This document shows, in pieces, positions 35,473-43,439 of a stretch of DNA of 64,000 nt. The stretch spans positions 1 through 64,000 of the forward strand of contig CAWENQ010000009.1 in NCBI GenBank assembly GCA_963810485.1. Direction: 5' to 3'. Every line of letters begins with the position of its first letter. Position 1 is the first letter of the stretch. This stretch comes from DATKFM01 sp963810485 (GTDB lineage Bacteria; Pseudomonadota; Alphaproteobacteria; Dongiales; Dongiaceae). The translations under genes were made by a program, and so were the position numbers. Under the pieces are notes generated by a model. That model saw only the letters and a list, made by a program, of their open reading frames with translations, was not told the DNA's origin and searched no databases.

Positions 35473-36272
35473 TTTCCTTACCCGGGCGCTGATCGGCGGC
35501 TTGGGTATCGCGCTTTTCGCCGGCCCGCTCGGCTGCTTCATCCTCTGGCGGCGCATGGCCTATTTCGGCGATGCCTTGTCCCACAGCGCGCTGCTGGGCA
35601 TCGCATTGGGGTTCCTCGCGGGCATTGACCTCAATCTCGGCATCCTGGCCATCTGCGTTGCCGTGGCGCTGTTCCTGCTGGCCCTGCAGCGGCAGAAGCG
35701 CCTGACCGTGGATACGCTGCTGGTGATCCTGTCCCACAGCGCGCTGTCCATCGGCCTCGTCGTCGCCAGCTTCACGCCCAGCCTGCGGATCGATCTCTCG
35801 GCCTATCTGTTCGGCGACATCCTGGCGATCGCGCCGCGGGACCTCGCTGTGGATTTATGGCGGCGGCGTGGTGCTGCTGGCGATCCTGATCTTTCAGTGG
35901 CGCTCGCTGCTCAGCCTGACCGTGAACGAGGAATTGGCGCGCGCCGAAGGCATCAATGCCGAACTGACGGGGTTGATCTTCATGCTGCTGATCGCAGTCG
36001 CTGTGGCATTGGCCATGAAAGCCGTCGGCATCCTCCTGGTCTCTGCCCTGCTGATCATTCCGGCGGCGGCGGCACGGCGTTTTTCGGCCACGCCCGAGCG
36101 CATGGCCGTCCTGGCGGCGATCATCGGCGGTGTTTCGGTGCTCGGCGGTCTGTTTGCGTCGCTGCGGCTGGATACACCCGCCGGGCCCTCGATCGTCGTG
36201 GCGGCCGCGGCGCTGTTCATCTTGAGCCTTGCCGCCGGCATCCTCCGCGGCGAGAGTACGCCCGCCCGCTGA
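35462..36272 (+). CDS. znuB: Zinc ABC transporter permease (apparent frameshift)
   Basis: The first frame, from ATG 35462 (GGAGAG upstream, inside the end of znuC), gives the first helices to GDILAIAPRDLA. The second frame continues WIYGGGVVLLAILIFQWRSL to GESTPAR at 36272, covering the rest of the ABC-3 permease (NEELARAEGINAE, KAVGILLVSALLIIPAAAAR). The shift lies at about 35845-35852 (CTCGCTGTGGATT). The span of 811 bases is one above a multiple of three. A one-base insertion in the assembly is the simplest cause, because znuA, znuC and zur are intact. Confidence 0.85.
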
Positions 36273-36290
36273 TTCAATCCGAGGATTTCA

Positions 36291-36956
36291 ATGGCAAATT
36301 TTTCTCCGCAGCGCTCCGGCGGCCCCTTCGGCGGCGGTTCTCATGGACCGATCTTCAACCTGCCGCGGATGACGCAGATCCTCATCCTCGTGAACATCGG
36401 CGTTTTCGTCATCTGCCAGTTCCTCCCGCAGAATTGGCTGTACCTGCTGCTGGTGCATTTCAGGTTCGACGCAATGCGCTTCACGGACGCCGTGCCATTC
36501 TATTGGACGGTGATCCTCACGCCGGTGACTGCGCAGTTTCTCCATGCCAGCTGGATGCATCTGCTGTCGAATATGCTCAGCTTCGTCCTGTTCGGCACGA
36601 TTGTGGAGCGGGCTATCGGGCAGCAGCGGATGCTGGTGCTGACGCTGCTCACCGGCGTCATGGGCAATCTGGCCTTTCTGCTCCTGAACTATGGCCATGA
36701 CGTCTCCAATATCGGGGCATCCGGCGCCGGCAGCGGCCTGTTCGGCGCGGCGGTCCGCCTGCTGGTGCGGCAACGGCACGGCCGCGACACACGGCAGATC
36801 TGGATCTTCGCGGCCATCTGGGTCGGTATCGCCCTGCTGCCGGCAATTCTGTCCAGCCAAAGCAACATCGCCTGGGAGGCCCATGTCGGCGGTTTTTTGG
36901 CGGGCCTTCTGCTGATCGATACCTTCGACCGGCGCGGCAAGCTCCGGGTGATGTAG
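36291..36956 (+). CDS. Rhomboid-family intramembrane serine protease
   Basis: The 221-residue membrane protein has six hydrophobic segments. The catalytic Ser lies in GASGAGSG near residue 145, the His in WEAHVGGFLAG near 195, and HASWMHLLSNM near 85 is the oxyanion/structural motif. It begins 18 bases after znuB with a GAGG ribosome site and may share that transcript. It ends five bases from the convergent TRAP permease gene. Substrates are unknown. Confidence 0.85.
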   Translation: MANFSPQRSGGPFGGGSHGPIFNLPRMTQILILVNIGVFVICQFLPQNWLYLLLVHFRFDAMRFTDAVPFYWTVILTPVTAQFLHASWMHLLSNMLSFVLFGTIVERAIGQQRMLVLTLLTGVMGNLAFLLLNYGHDVSNIGASGAGSGLFGAAVRLLVRQRHGRDTRQIWIFAAIWVGIALLPAILSSQSNIAWEAHVGGFLAGLLLIDTFDRRGKLRVM

Positions 36957-36961
36957 AAATC

Positions 36962-38293
36962 CTAGCTGCCGTAAACCTGCCGCGGCAACCACAGGCCGAT
37001 TTCGGGAAATACATAGAGCAGGACCATGGCCAGCAGCACGATCAGGATGTACGGCATGACGCCGGCGAAGATCTGGTTGATCGTCACATGGGGCGGCGCC
37101 ACGCCCTTTAGATAGAATGGCGCCATTGCCACCGGCGGCGACAGGAACGAGGTCTGGATATTCAGTGCGATCAGCAGGCCGAAGAACAGCGGATCGACAC
37201 CGAAATGCTCCAGCAGCGGCAGAAAGATCGGCACGAAGATGACGATGATCTCCGTCCATTCCAGCGGCCAACCGAGGATGAAGATGATGATTTGCGCCGC
37301 GATCATGAAGCCGAGCGGCGAGAGATCCATCGCAACGACGAAGTCCTTGATGACGTCATCGCCGCCGAGAGCCGCAAAGACCGCCGAGAATATGAAGGAA
37401 CCGATAAAGAGCCAGCCGACCATCGCTGATGTCCGCGCGGTGAGAAACACCGATTCCTTCAGCTTCTGCCAGGTTAGGGAGCGATAGGCGACGGCAAGCA
37501 GCAGACTTCCCAGCGCGCCAATCGCCGCTGATTCCGACGGCGTCGCCAGCCCGAACATGATCGCGCCGAGAACGGCAAAAATCAGAAAGGCCAAGGGTAC
37601 AAAAGACGTCAACAGGTTCCAGACAACGACACCCAATGGCACATTCCGCTCTTCCTTCGAGAGCTTCGGCGCCAGGGACGGATTGATCATCGCCCGAATG
37701 ATCACATACACCATGTACATCCCAGCCAACATCAGGCCCGGAAAGAAGGCGCCGGCATAGAGCTGCACCGGCGAGACGCCGGTTGTGGCGCCGTAGAGGA
37801 TCAGCATGATGCTGGGCGGAATAAGGATGCCGAGGCAACCGCCCGCGCACACCACGCCCGCAGACAGCTTTATGTCATAGCCATGGCGGAGCATCGCCGG
37901 AAAGGCCAGCAGCCCCATCAAGGTGACGACGGCGCCGACGATACCCGTGGCCGTGGCAAACAGGGCACAGGTCAACAGCGTCGCCACCGCCAGAGAGGCC
38001 GGCAAACCTCCCGCGGCGAGCTGAATACTTCGGAATAATCGGTCGAGGATGTTCGCGCGCTCGATCACATATCCCATGAAGACAAACAGCGGCACCGAAA
38101 TGAGCACATCGTTCGTCATCACGGAGAAGGTGCGCTGGACGACGATCTGGGTCACCGGCTGGAGTTGCCCATCATAGGCCAGCGCGGCAAATCCCACGCC
38201 CAATGCCATAAGCGTAAAGGCGATCGGAAATCCCAGCATGATGAAGAAAATGAAGAGGACGAGCATCAGCACGCCGAGTTGCGGATCGGTCAT
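36962..38293 (-). CDS. TRAP transporter large permease (DctM family)
   Basis: The 443-residue protein has about 12-13 transmembrane segments and the DctM pattern (FFIMLGFPIAFTLMALGVGF, SIMLILYGATTGVSPVQLYAGAFFPGL, LAPPVAMAPFYLKGVAPP-like C-terminal part). It drives solute uptake with the sodium or proton gradient, together with the DctQ and DctP proteins. The ATG at 38293 overlaps the end of the DctQ gene as ATGA. The gene is the last of the TRAP unit. Confidence 0.9.
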   Translation of the reverse strand: MTDPQLGVLMLVLFIFFIMLGFPIAFTLMALGVGFAALAYDGQLQPVTQIVVQRTFSVMTNDVLISVPLFVFMGYVIERANILDRLFRSIQLAAGGLPASLAVATLLTCALFATATGIVGAVVTLMGLLAFPAMLRHGYDIKLSAGVVCAGGCLGILIPPSIMLILYGATTGVSPVQLYAGAFFPGLMLAGMYMVYVIIRAMINPSLAPKLSKEERNVPLGVVVWNLLTSFVPLAFLIFAVLGAIMFGLATPSESAAIGALGSLLLAVAYRSLTWQKLKESVFLTARTSAMVGWLFIGSFIFSAVFAALGGDDVIKDFVVAMDLSPLGFMIAAQIIIFILGWPLEWTEIIVIFVPIFLPLLEHFGVDPLFFGLLIALNIQTSFLSPPVAMAPFYLKGVAPPHVTINQIFAGVMPYILIVLLAMVLLYVFPEIGLWLPRQVYGS

Positions 38294-39192
38294 GACGCTG
38301 CGCCTTCCTTGGCCTGATGCTGCTCGATCAGAACTTTTTCCAGTTCTTCCACGTCGTGCAGCCGCTGCGGCCAAACACCGGTCTTAAGGCAAACGAGGCA
38401 GCGGATGACTTCGACGATTCCCTGCAGCAGCAGCAGAATTCCCGTGAATGGTATGAGGGTCTTGAAGTGATAGATGGGCGGCCCTGCCGGGCTATAGGCA
38501 GAATGTTCATGGGTCATCCAGGATAGGGCCGCAAAGCTGTAGCCCGCATAGATGAACGCGATGATGCCCGGAAAGAAGAAGAGAAAATACAGCACGAGGT
38601 CCATGCCGGCCTGAACCCGGGCCGACCAGGTACGGTACAGGAAATCCCCGCGCACATGGGCGTTCCGGCAAAGCGCGTAAGCGCCGGCCATTGCAAACAG
38701 CGCGCCATAGAGGATGTAGCTTGCGTCAAATGCCCAGGAGGTCGGGCGGCCAAAGGCATAGCGGGAGAAAACCTCATAACTGACGGCAAAGGTCAGAAGC
38801 AGGATGCACCAGGCGAAAGTCTGGCCAACCAATGTGCTGATGCGATCAATGGGAATAAGCAAGCGCTGCAGCGCCGGGCCCCAGCCCTTCTCTTGGCTAT
38901 CCCGGCCGCCAAGCGTCAGGTTCAAGACAATGCTGCCGATAAAGAGCAGAACACCCAGCCAGAATGCGAGCGGCGAATAGGCGATGGCTCCGCGTTCTTC
39001 CGCCACCTGCTCCATCAGGTCGCAACCCTCGCTGTATGAATAGAGGCAGACGATGACATTGGTCGGCCGCAATCCCTTCGCCGCCACCGCCATGCCCACC
39101 ACGCCATAGGCGTAAAGCGACCAGAAGACAGCAGCGACGACGAGCAGGACGCCGATCGTCAGCAACCAGTTCGACAGTTTCGTGATGTTCAC
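38290..39192 (-). CDS. TRAP transporter small permease (DctQ family), with N-terminal extension
   Basis: The usual four-helix DctQ region begins at about residue 115 (LIPIDRISTLVGQTFAWCILLLTF; AFDASYILYGALFAMAGAYALCRNAHVRGDF). Before it lies an unusual 110-residue part with two extra hydrophobic segments and a short loop carrying two Cys (CLYSYSEGCD). The total of 300 residues compares with about 160-200 in ordinary DctQ. It lies between the DctP and DctM genes in the TRAP unit. Confidence 0.85.
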   Translation of the reverse strand: MNITKLSNWLLTIGVLLVVAAVFWSLYAYGVVGMAVAAKGLRPTNVIVCLYSYSEGCDLMEQVAEERGAIAYSPLAFWLGVLLFIGSIVLNLTLGGRDSQEKGWGPALQRLLIPIDRISTLVGQTFAWCILLLTFAVSYEVFSRYAFGRPTSWAFDASYILYGALFAMAGAYALCRNAHVRGDFLYRTWSARVQAGMDLVLYFLFFFPGIIAFIYAGYSFAALSWMTHEHSAYSPAGPPIYHFKTLIPFTGILLLLQGIVEVIRCLVCLKTGVWPQRLHDVEELEKVLIEQHQAKEGAAS

Positions 39193-39285
39193 CTGGGCCC
39201 CCCGGACTGCGACTGTTTCATCACCGAAGAAGGAGGGCGGAATGATGCCGCCCTCCTCCCAATCGGTTGACCTCGTCGCTTATCC

Positions 39286-40422
39286 TCAGGCGAAGAAGTG
39301 GTCGTAAGCCTTCTTCTGATCGACTTCCATATCGAACTGAAGAGAGACCACGCGCTTCGCCCACGCCTTCTGGGATTCAATCACCTTGGCGAAGAACGGA
39401 TCAGCTGACAGCGTCGCAATGACTTTGTCCCACGCACCGAGCTGGGCTTCCAGCAGCGAGTCGGGTGTCTTGTGCACCGCCACGCCCTGCTCTTTCAGTG
39501 CGGCAAGATCGTTCGAATAGCGATCCATCGCCTTCCATGTCATGTCGGAAGAAGATGACTCGGCCGCATACTTCAATATCGACTGAATTTCCGCCGGCAG
39601 CGCCGAATACTTCGTCTTGTTGAAGATGATCTCGAAGCATTCCGCGGACTGATGGTAGCTCTGCAGCATATAAACTTTGCTGACATCGGGGAAGCCCAGC
39701 AATTTGTCCGAGGACGGATTGTTGAACTCCGCCGCGTCGAGCAGGCCGCGGTCCATGGCCGGCACGATCTCGCCGCCGCCCATGATCGTTACCGCCGCGC
39801 CGAGCTCGTTGTTCAGGTCGGCGGAGAGTCCGACGGTCCGGTACTTCAGGCCCTTGAAGTCGTCGACCGATTCCACCGGCTTCTTGAACCAGCCGAGTGG
39901 TTGTGTCGGCATGGCGCCGGTCAGGAAGCCGACGAGATCGAGGCCGAGAACCTGCTGCACCAGTTCGTCATACAGAGCCTGGCCGCCGCCATACTTGAAC
40001 CAGCCGAGCATCTGATTGGCGCGCCAGCCGAATGCCGGTGGCGTTCCGAACAGCGAGTAAGCCTTGTTCTTGCCGTACCAGTAAGCGCAAACACCGTGGC
40101 CGCCGTCGAGCGTGCCCGCGAGCACCGCATCCTGCACTTCGAACGCCTTGGCGACAGAGCCTGCCGCCAGCAGATCGAGCTTCAGCTTGCCCGCCGACAT
40201 TTCGTTCACGCGGTTGACATAGTCCTGCGCGTACTCATGGAAGATATCCTTCGCCGGCCAGGTGCTCTGGAATTTCCAGACGATGGCGTCCTGCGCGCGC
40301 ACGACAGTCGGAGCGGCGACGGCTGCCGCAACGGAAACGGCCGCGGCGCCCTTGATGAAACTGCGGCGGGTTTTCACCTCGCCAGTATTCTCTTGATTCA
40401 CTTCAGTTGGGGTCGATGTCAT
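39286..40422 (-). CDS. TRAP transporter substrate-binding protein (DctP family), Tat-exported
   Basis: The 378-residue receptor has the Tat signal TRRSFIKGAAAVSVAAAVAA followed by APTVVRAQ. The core shows the DctP fold with FEVQDAVLAGTLDGGHG near residue 110 and LKYRTVGL, the segment that carries the carboxylate-binding Arg. The start at 40422 has a GGAGGG site; a 15-codon longer frame is less likely. The adjacent flavoproteins suggest a quaternary or tertiary N-methyl acid, but this is only inferred. Confidence 0.88.
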   Translation of the reverse strand: MTSTPTEVNQENTGEVKTRRSFIKGAAAVSVAAAVAAPTVVRAQDAIVWKFQSTWPAKDIFHEYAQDYVNRVNEMSAGKLKLDLLAAGSVAKAFEVQDAVLAGTLDGGHGVCAYWYGKNKAYSLFGTPPAFGWRANQMLGWFKYGGGQALYDELVQQVLGLDLVGFLTGAMPTQPLGWFKKPVESVDDFKGLKYRTVGLSADLNNELGAAVTIMGGGEIVPAMDRGLLDAAEFNNPSSDKLLGFPDVSKVYMLQSYHQSAECFEIIFNKTKYSALPAEIQSILKYAAESSSSDMTWKAMDRYSNDLAALKEQGVAVHKTPDSLLEAQLGAWDKVIATLSADPFFAKVIESQKAWAKRVVSLQFDMEVDQKKAYDHFFA

Positions 40423-40676
40423 CTTGAGGGCCCTCCCTGGGCGTCTTGATTTGATTGGGTGCTTCATCTTGCCGTAACTGCCATGGTTGCGACAACGCAG
40501 GACACCCCAGACTAAGGTCTTGCCTAGCCCAGTTTCCCTGCACCTTCTTTATAGGGCTCTCACTAAGAGCAAGCGAGTTCCCGCCGCATCAAAACCACGC
40601 CAGCAACGCCGATTGTGCAGTGCGGTAGAACCAATCTGCGAATTGGCTGTCCAGTATGCCGATATTACCGACTGGA
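40423..40676. other. Gap between the TRAP unit and the flavoprotein gene
   Basis: The 254 bases hold no gene, repeat or clear terminator. They contain the leader of the TRAP receptor gene, so the TRAP genes may have their own promoter here. Confidence 0.4.
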
Positions 40677-43124
40677 CTAGGCGCGCATCCGCTCGCTTTT
40701 GGGATCGTACATCGGCCGCAATGAAACCCGCGCCGGCACGCGCTCGCAGGCCACCTCGATCTCGAACTTGCCGCCGTCGATCCAGGCCTGGTCGACACCA
40801 TCAGGATTGTTGAGATAGCCCAGCGCAACGGCGCGGCCCAGCGTGTGGCCGTAGTTGGCCGAGGTCGTGTAGCCGACCAGCTTGCCATCCCGATAGATCG
40901 GCTCGTTGTGATAGAGCAGCGGCTCCGGGTCTTCGAGGGCGAGCTGCACCATCCGCTTGGACAGCCGCGCCTGGTTCTTCTGTTTCAATAGGGCGTCCCG
41001 GCCGATGAAAGGCGACTTCTTGTCATAGGCGACGACAAAACCAAGGCCGGCCTCAATGGGCGTGTCGTCCTCGCCGATGTCATGGCCGAAATGGCGGTAG
41101 GCCTTTTCGATGCGGAGCGAATCCATGGCATGCATGCCCGCGAGCTTCAGGCCGAACGGCGCGCCATTCTCCAGGATGCGATCGAACACATTGCCGGCAT
41201 ATTCCGCCGGCACATAGAGCTCCCAGCCCAGTTCGCCCATATAGCTGATGCGGTTCGCCCGCACGCGAGCGTAGCCGATATCAATGATGCGGGAGGTGCC
41301 GAACGGATAGGTCGCGTTGGTCAGATCGGCCGTCGTCAATTTCGACAGCAGCGCGCGGCTATTCGGGCCCATGACACCGAGCACGGCGTAGGCCGCGGTC
41401 ACGTCCTCGACTGCGGCGCGCGCGTCTTCAGGGATATGGTTCCTGAGCCATAGCAGATCGCGCCGCGCGGTGGCCGCAGCGGTGACCACCATGTAGTGAT
41501 CTTCGGCGATACGGGTGACCGTGAGATCGGCCTCGATGCCGCCGCGTTCGTTCAGCCATTGGGTGTAGATCGCCCGGCCCGGGGCGCCGCCGACATCGTT
41601 GGCGCAGATGTTCTGCAGCACCCTCTCTGCATCGGCGCCGCGCACCATGAACTTGGCGAAGGTAGATTGGTCGAACAGCGCCACGGCATTGCGGGTTGCC
41701 TTGCACTCGGCGGCGCAATAGTCGAACCAGTTCTGCCGATTGAAGCTGTATTCGTATCTCGGCTCGACCCCTTTCGGCGCAAACCAGTTGGCGCGTTCCC
41801 ACCCCGCCACATCTCCGAAGCAGGCATTGTTCGCCTTCAACCGCTCATAGAGCGGCGTCTTCCGCACGCCCCGCGCCGTCTCGAACTGCCGGTAGGGCCA
41901 GTGCATGGCGTAAAGCAATCCCAGCGCCTCGGAGACCCGCTCCACCAGATAGGTCTTGGTGTTCTGGTGCGGCACGACGCGCCTGACATCAACGTCCCAG
42001 AGATCGAACGGCGGATGGCCATGGGCAATCCAATGGGCCAGCACCATGCCCGCCCCGCCCGCCGACTGGATGCCGACGGAGTTGAATCCCGCGCCGACGA
42101 AGAAGTTCTTCACTTCCGCCGCCGGACCCAGCAGGTAACGCTGATCGGTGGTGAAGCTCTCGGGGCCATTGAAGAACTTGCGTATGCCGGTGTCTTCCAG
42201 CTTCGGGACGCGATGGATCGCCCCCTCCAGCACCGGCTGGAAATGATCGAAATCCTCGGGCAGTTCGGTGAAGCAGAAATCCTCGGATATGCCGTTCACG
42301 CCCCATGGTTTTGCCTTTGGTTCAAAGGCGCCCACCAGAAGCTTGCCGGCGTCTTCCTTATAATAGGCGCAGCGGTCCATGTCGCGCATGACCGGCAGAT
42401 TGGCCGGAATGTCCATGGGTTCGGTGACGATGTAGAAATGCTCGCAGGCATGGAGCGGCACGTCGGCGCCGGCCATCAGGCCGACTTCACGGCCCCACAT
42501 GCCCGCACAGTTCACCACATAGTCGGCGGTGACATCGCCTTGATCGGTCTTCACGCCGCAGGCGCGGCCGTTCTTGACGATGACGCCGGTGACCTTGCAG
42601 TCCTCGACAATGCGGACGCCGCCGGCACGGGCCCCCTTGGCCAGGGCCATCGTGGTGTCCGCCGGATTGGTCTGGCCGTCATTGGGAAACCAGATGGCGC
42701 CGATGACGTCATCGATGTTCATCAGCGGCCAGAGTTCCTTCACCCGCTTGGCCGTGATCATCTCCGCCGGCACGTCGAAGGCATGGGCCATGGAGGCGCC
42801 GCGCCGCAGCTCGTCCCAGCGCTCGGGATTGGTGGCGATGGAGATGCTGCCGTTCTGCTTGAAGCCGGTGGCCTGCCCGGTTTCCTTCTCCAGCGTGGTG
42901 TAGAGTTCGACGGTATATTTGGCGAGCTTGGTCAGATTGCCGGAATAGAGCATGGCGCGGACGAGGCCCGCAGCATGCCAGGTGGTGCCGGAGGTGAGCT
43001 TCTTCCGCTCCAGCAGCAGCACATCCTTCTTGCCCATCTTGGCGAGGTGATAGGCGGTGGAGCAGCCGATGATGCCGCCGCCGATGATGACCACCTCGGC
43101 ATGGGTGGGGAGTTTGCTGGGCAT
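40677..43124 (-). CDS. Dimethylglycine/sarcosine dehydrogenase-like flavoprotein, second paralog
   Basis: The 815-residue protein has an N-terminal FAD domain (VVIIGGGIIGCSTAYHLAKMG) with TSGTTWHAAGL, whose His is the site of covalent FAD attachment in dimethylglycine dehydrogenase. The C-terminal half, from about residue 430, is a GcvT-type tetrahydrofolate aminomethyltransferase domain (GPNSRALLSKLTTADL, YMGELGWELYVPAEYA). Such enzymes oxidise N-methyl groups and pass formaldehyde to tetrahydrofolate. It is the third gene after the MttB homologue, separated from its paralog by a 315-base gap with a repeat. Confidence 0.85.
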   Translation of the reverse strand: MPSKLPTHAEVVIIGGGIIGCSTAYHLAKMGKKDVLLLERKKLTSGTTWHAAGLVRAMLYSGNLTKLAKYTVELYTTLEKETGQATGFKQNGSISIATNPERWDELRRGASMAHAFDVPAEMITAKRVKELWPLMNIDDVIGAIWFPNDGQTNPADTTMALAKGARAGGVRIVEDCKVTGVIVKNGRACGVKTDQGDVTADYVVNCAGMWGREVGLMAGADVPLHACEHFYIVTEPMDIPANLPVMRDMDRCAYYKEDAGKLLVGAFEPKAKPWGVNGISEDFCFTELPEDFDHFQPVLEGAIHRVPKLEDTGIRKFFNGPESFTTDQRYLLGPAAEVKNFFVGAGFNSVGIQSAGGAGMVLAHWIAHGHPPFDLWDVDVRRVVPHQNTKTYLVERVSEALGLLYAMHWPYRQFETARGVRKTPLYERLKANNACFGDVAGWERANWFAPKGVEPRYEYSFNRQNWFDYCAAECKATRNAVALFDQSTFAKFMVRGADAERVLQNICANDVGGAPGRAIYTQWLNERGGIEADLTVTRIAEDHYMVVTAAATARRDLLWLRNHIPEDARAAVEDVTAAYAVLGVMGPNSRALLSKLTTADLTNATYPFGTSRIIDIGYARVRANRISYMGELGWELYVPAEYAGNVFDRILENGAPFGLKLAGMHAMDSLRIEKAYRHFGHDIGEDDTPIEAGLGFVVAYDKKSPFIGRDALLKQKNQARLSKRMVQLALEDPEPLLYHNEPIYRDGKLVGYTTSANYGHTLGRAVALGYLNNPDGVDQAWIDGGKFEIEVACERVPARVSLRPMYDPKSERMRA

Positions 43125-43183
43125 GATGAAGCGGTGCTGCTCTCTAGTTTGTCGTTGCAGAATTGGTCAAGCCGAAAGGTTCA

Positions 43184-43363
43184 ATCTTCCCCCCTTGAGG
43201 GGGAAGATGGCGCAGCGCGCGCAAGCGCGATGCGTCAGAGGGGGGCATCTCGAATCTCGGTGCTATCGGTGAAATCTGGAGCTAAGTCAGCTCGTGAAGT
43301 CAACACCGAGCCGTACTCCCCACCCGCTCGCTTCGCGAGCGACCGCCCCCTCAAGGAGGGCGG
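43184..43363. repeat. Intergenic hairpin-bounded element
   Basis: The left end is the hairpin ATCTTCCCCC (43184-43193) / GGGGGAAGAT (43199-43208). The right end has GCTCGCTTCGCGAGC (43326-43340) and CCGCCC/GGGCGG (43343-43348/43358-43363) around CCTCAAGGA. The middle is not coding. The structure is of the CCCCTCAAGGGGG-type intergenic element, different from the three TGTCAT copies. It splits the gap between the two flavoprotein genes. Confidence 0.75.
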
Positions 43364-43439
43364 TTTGACTTCTGTGGCGAATTGATCCAGCTGGCGAGCG
43401 CATTGATATCCCGGTAATTCTGAGTTTGAAAGCCGACAG

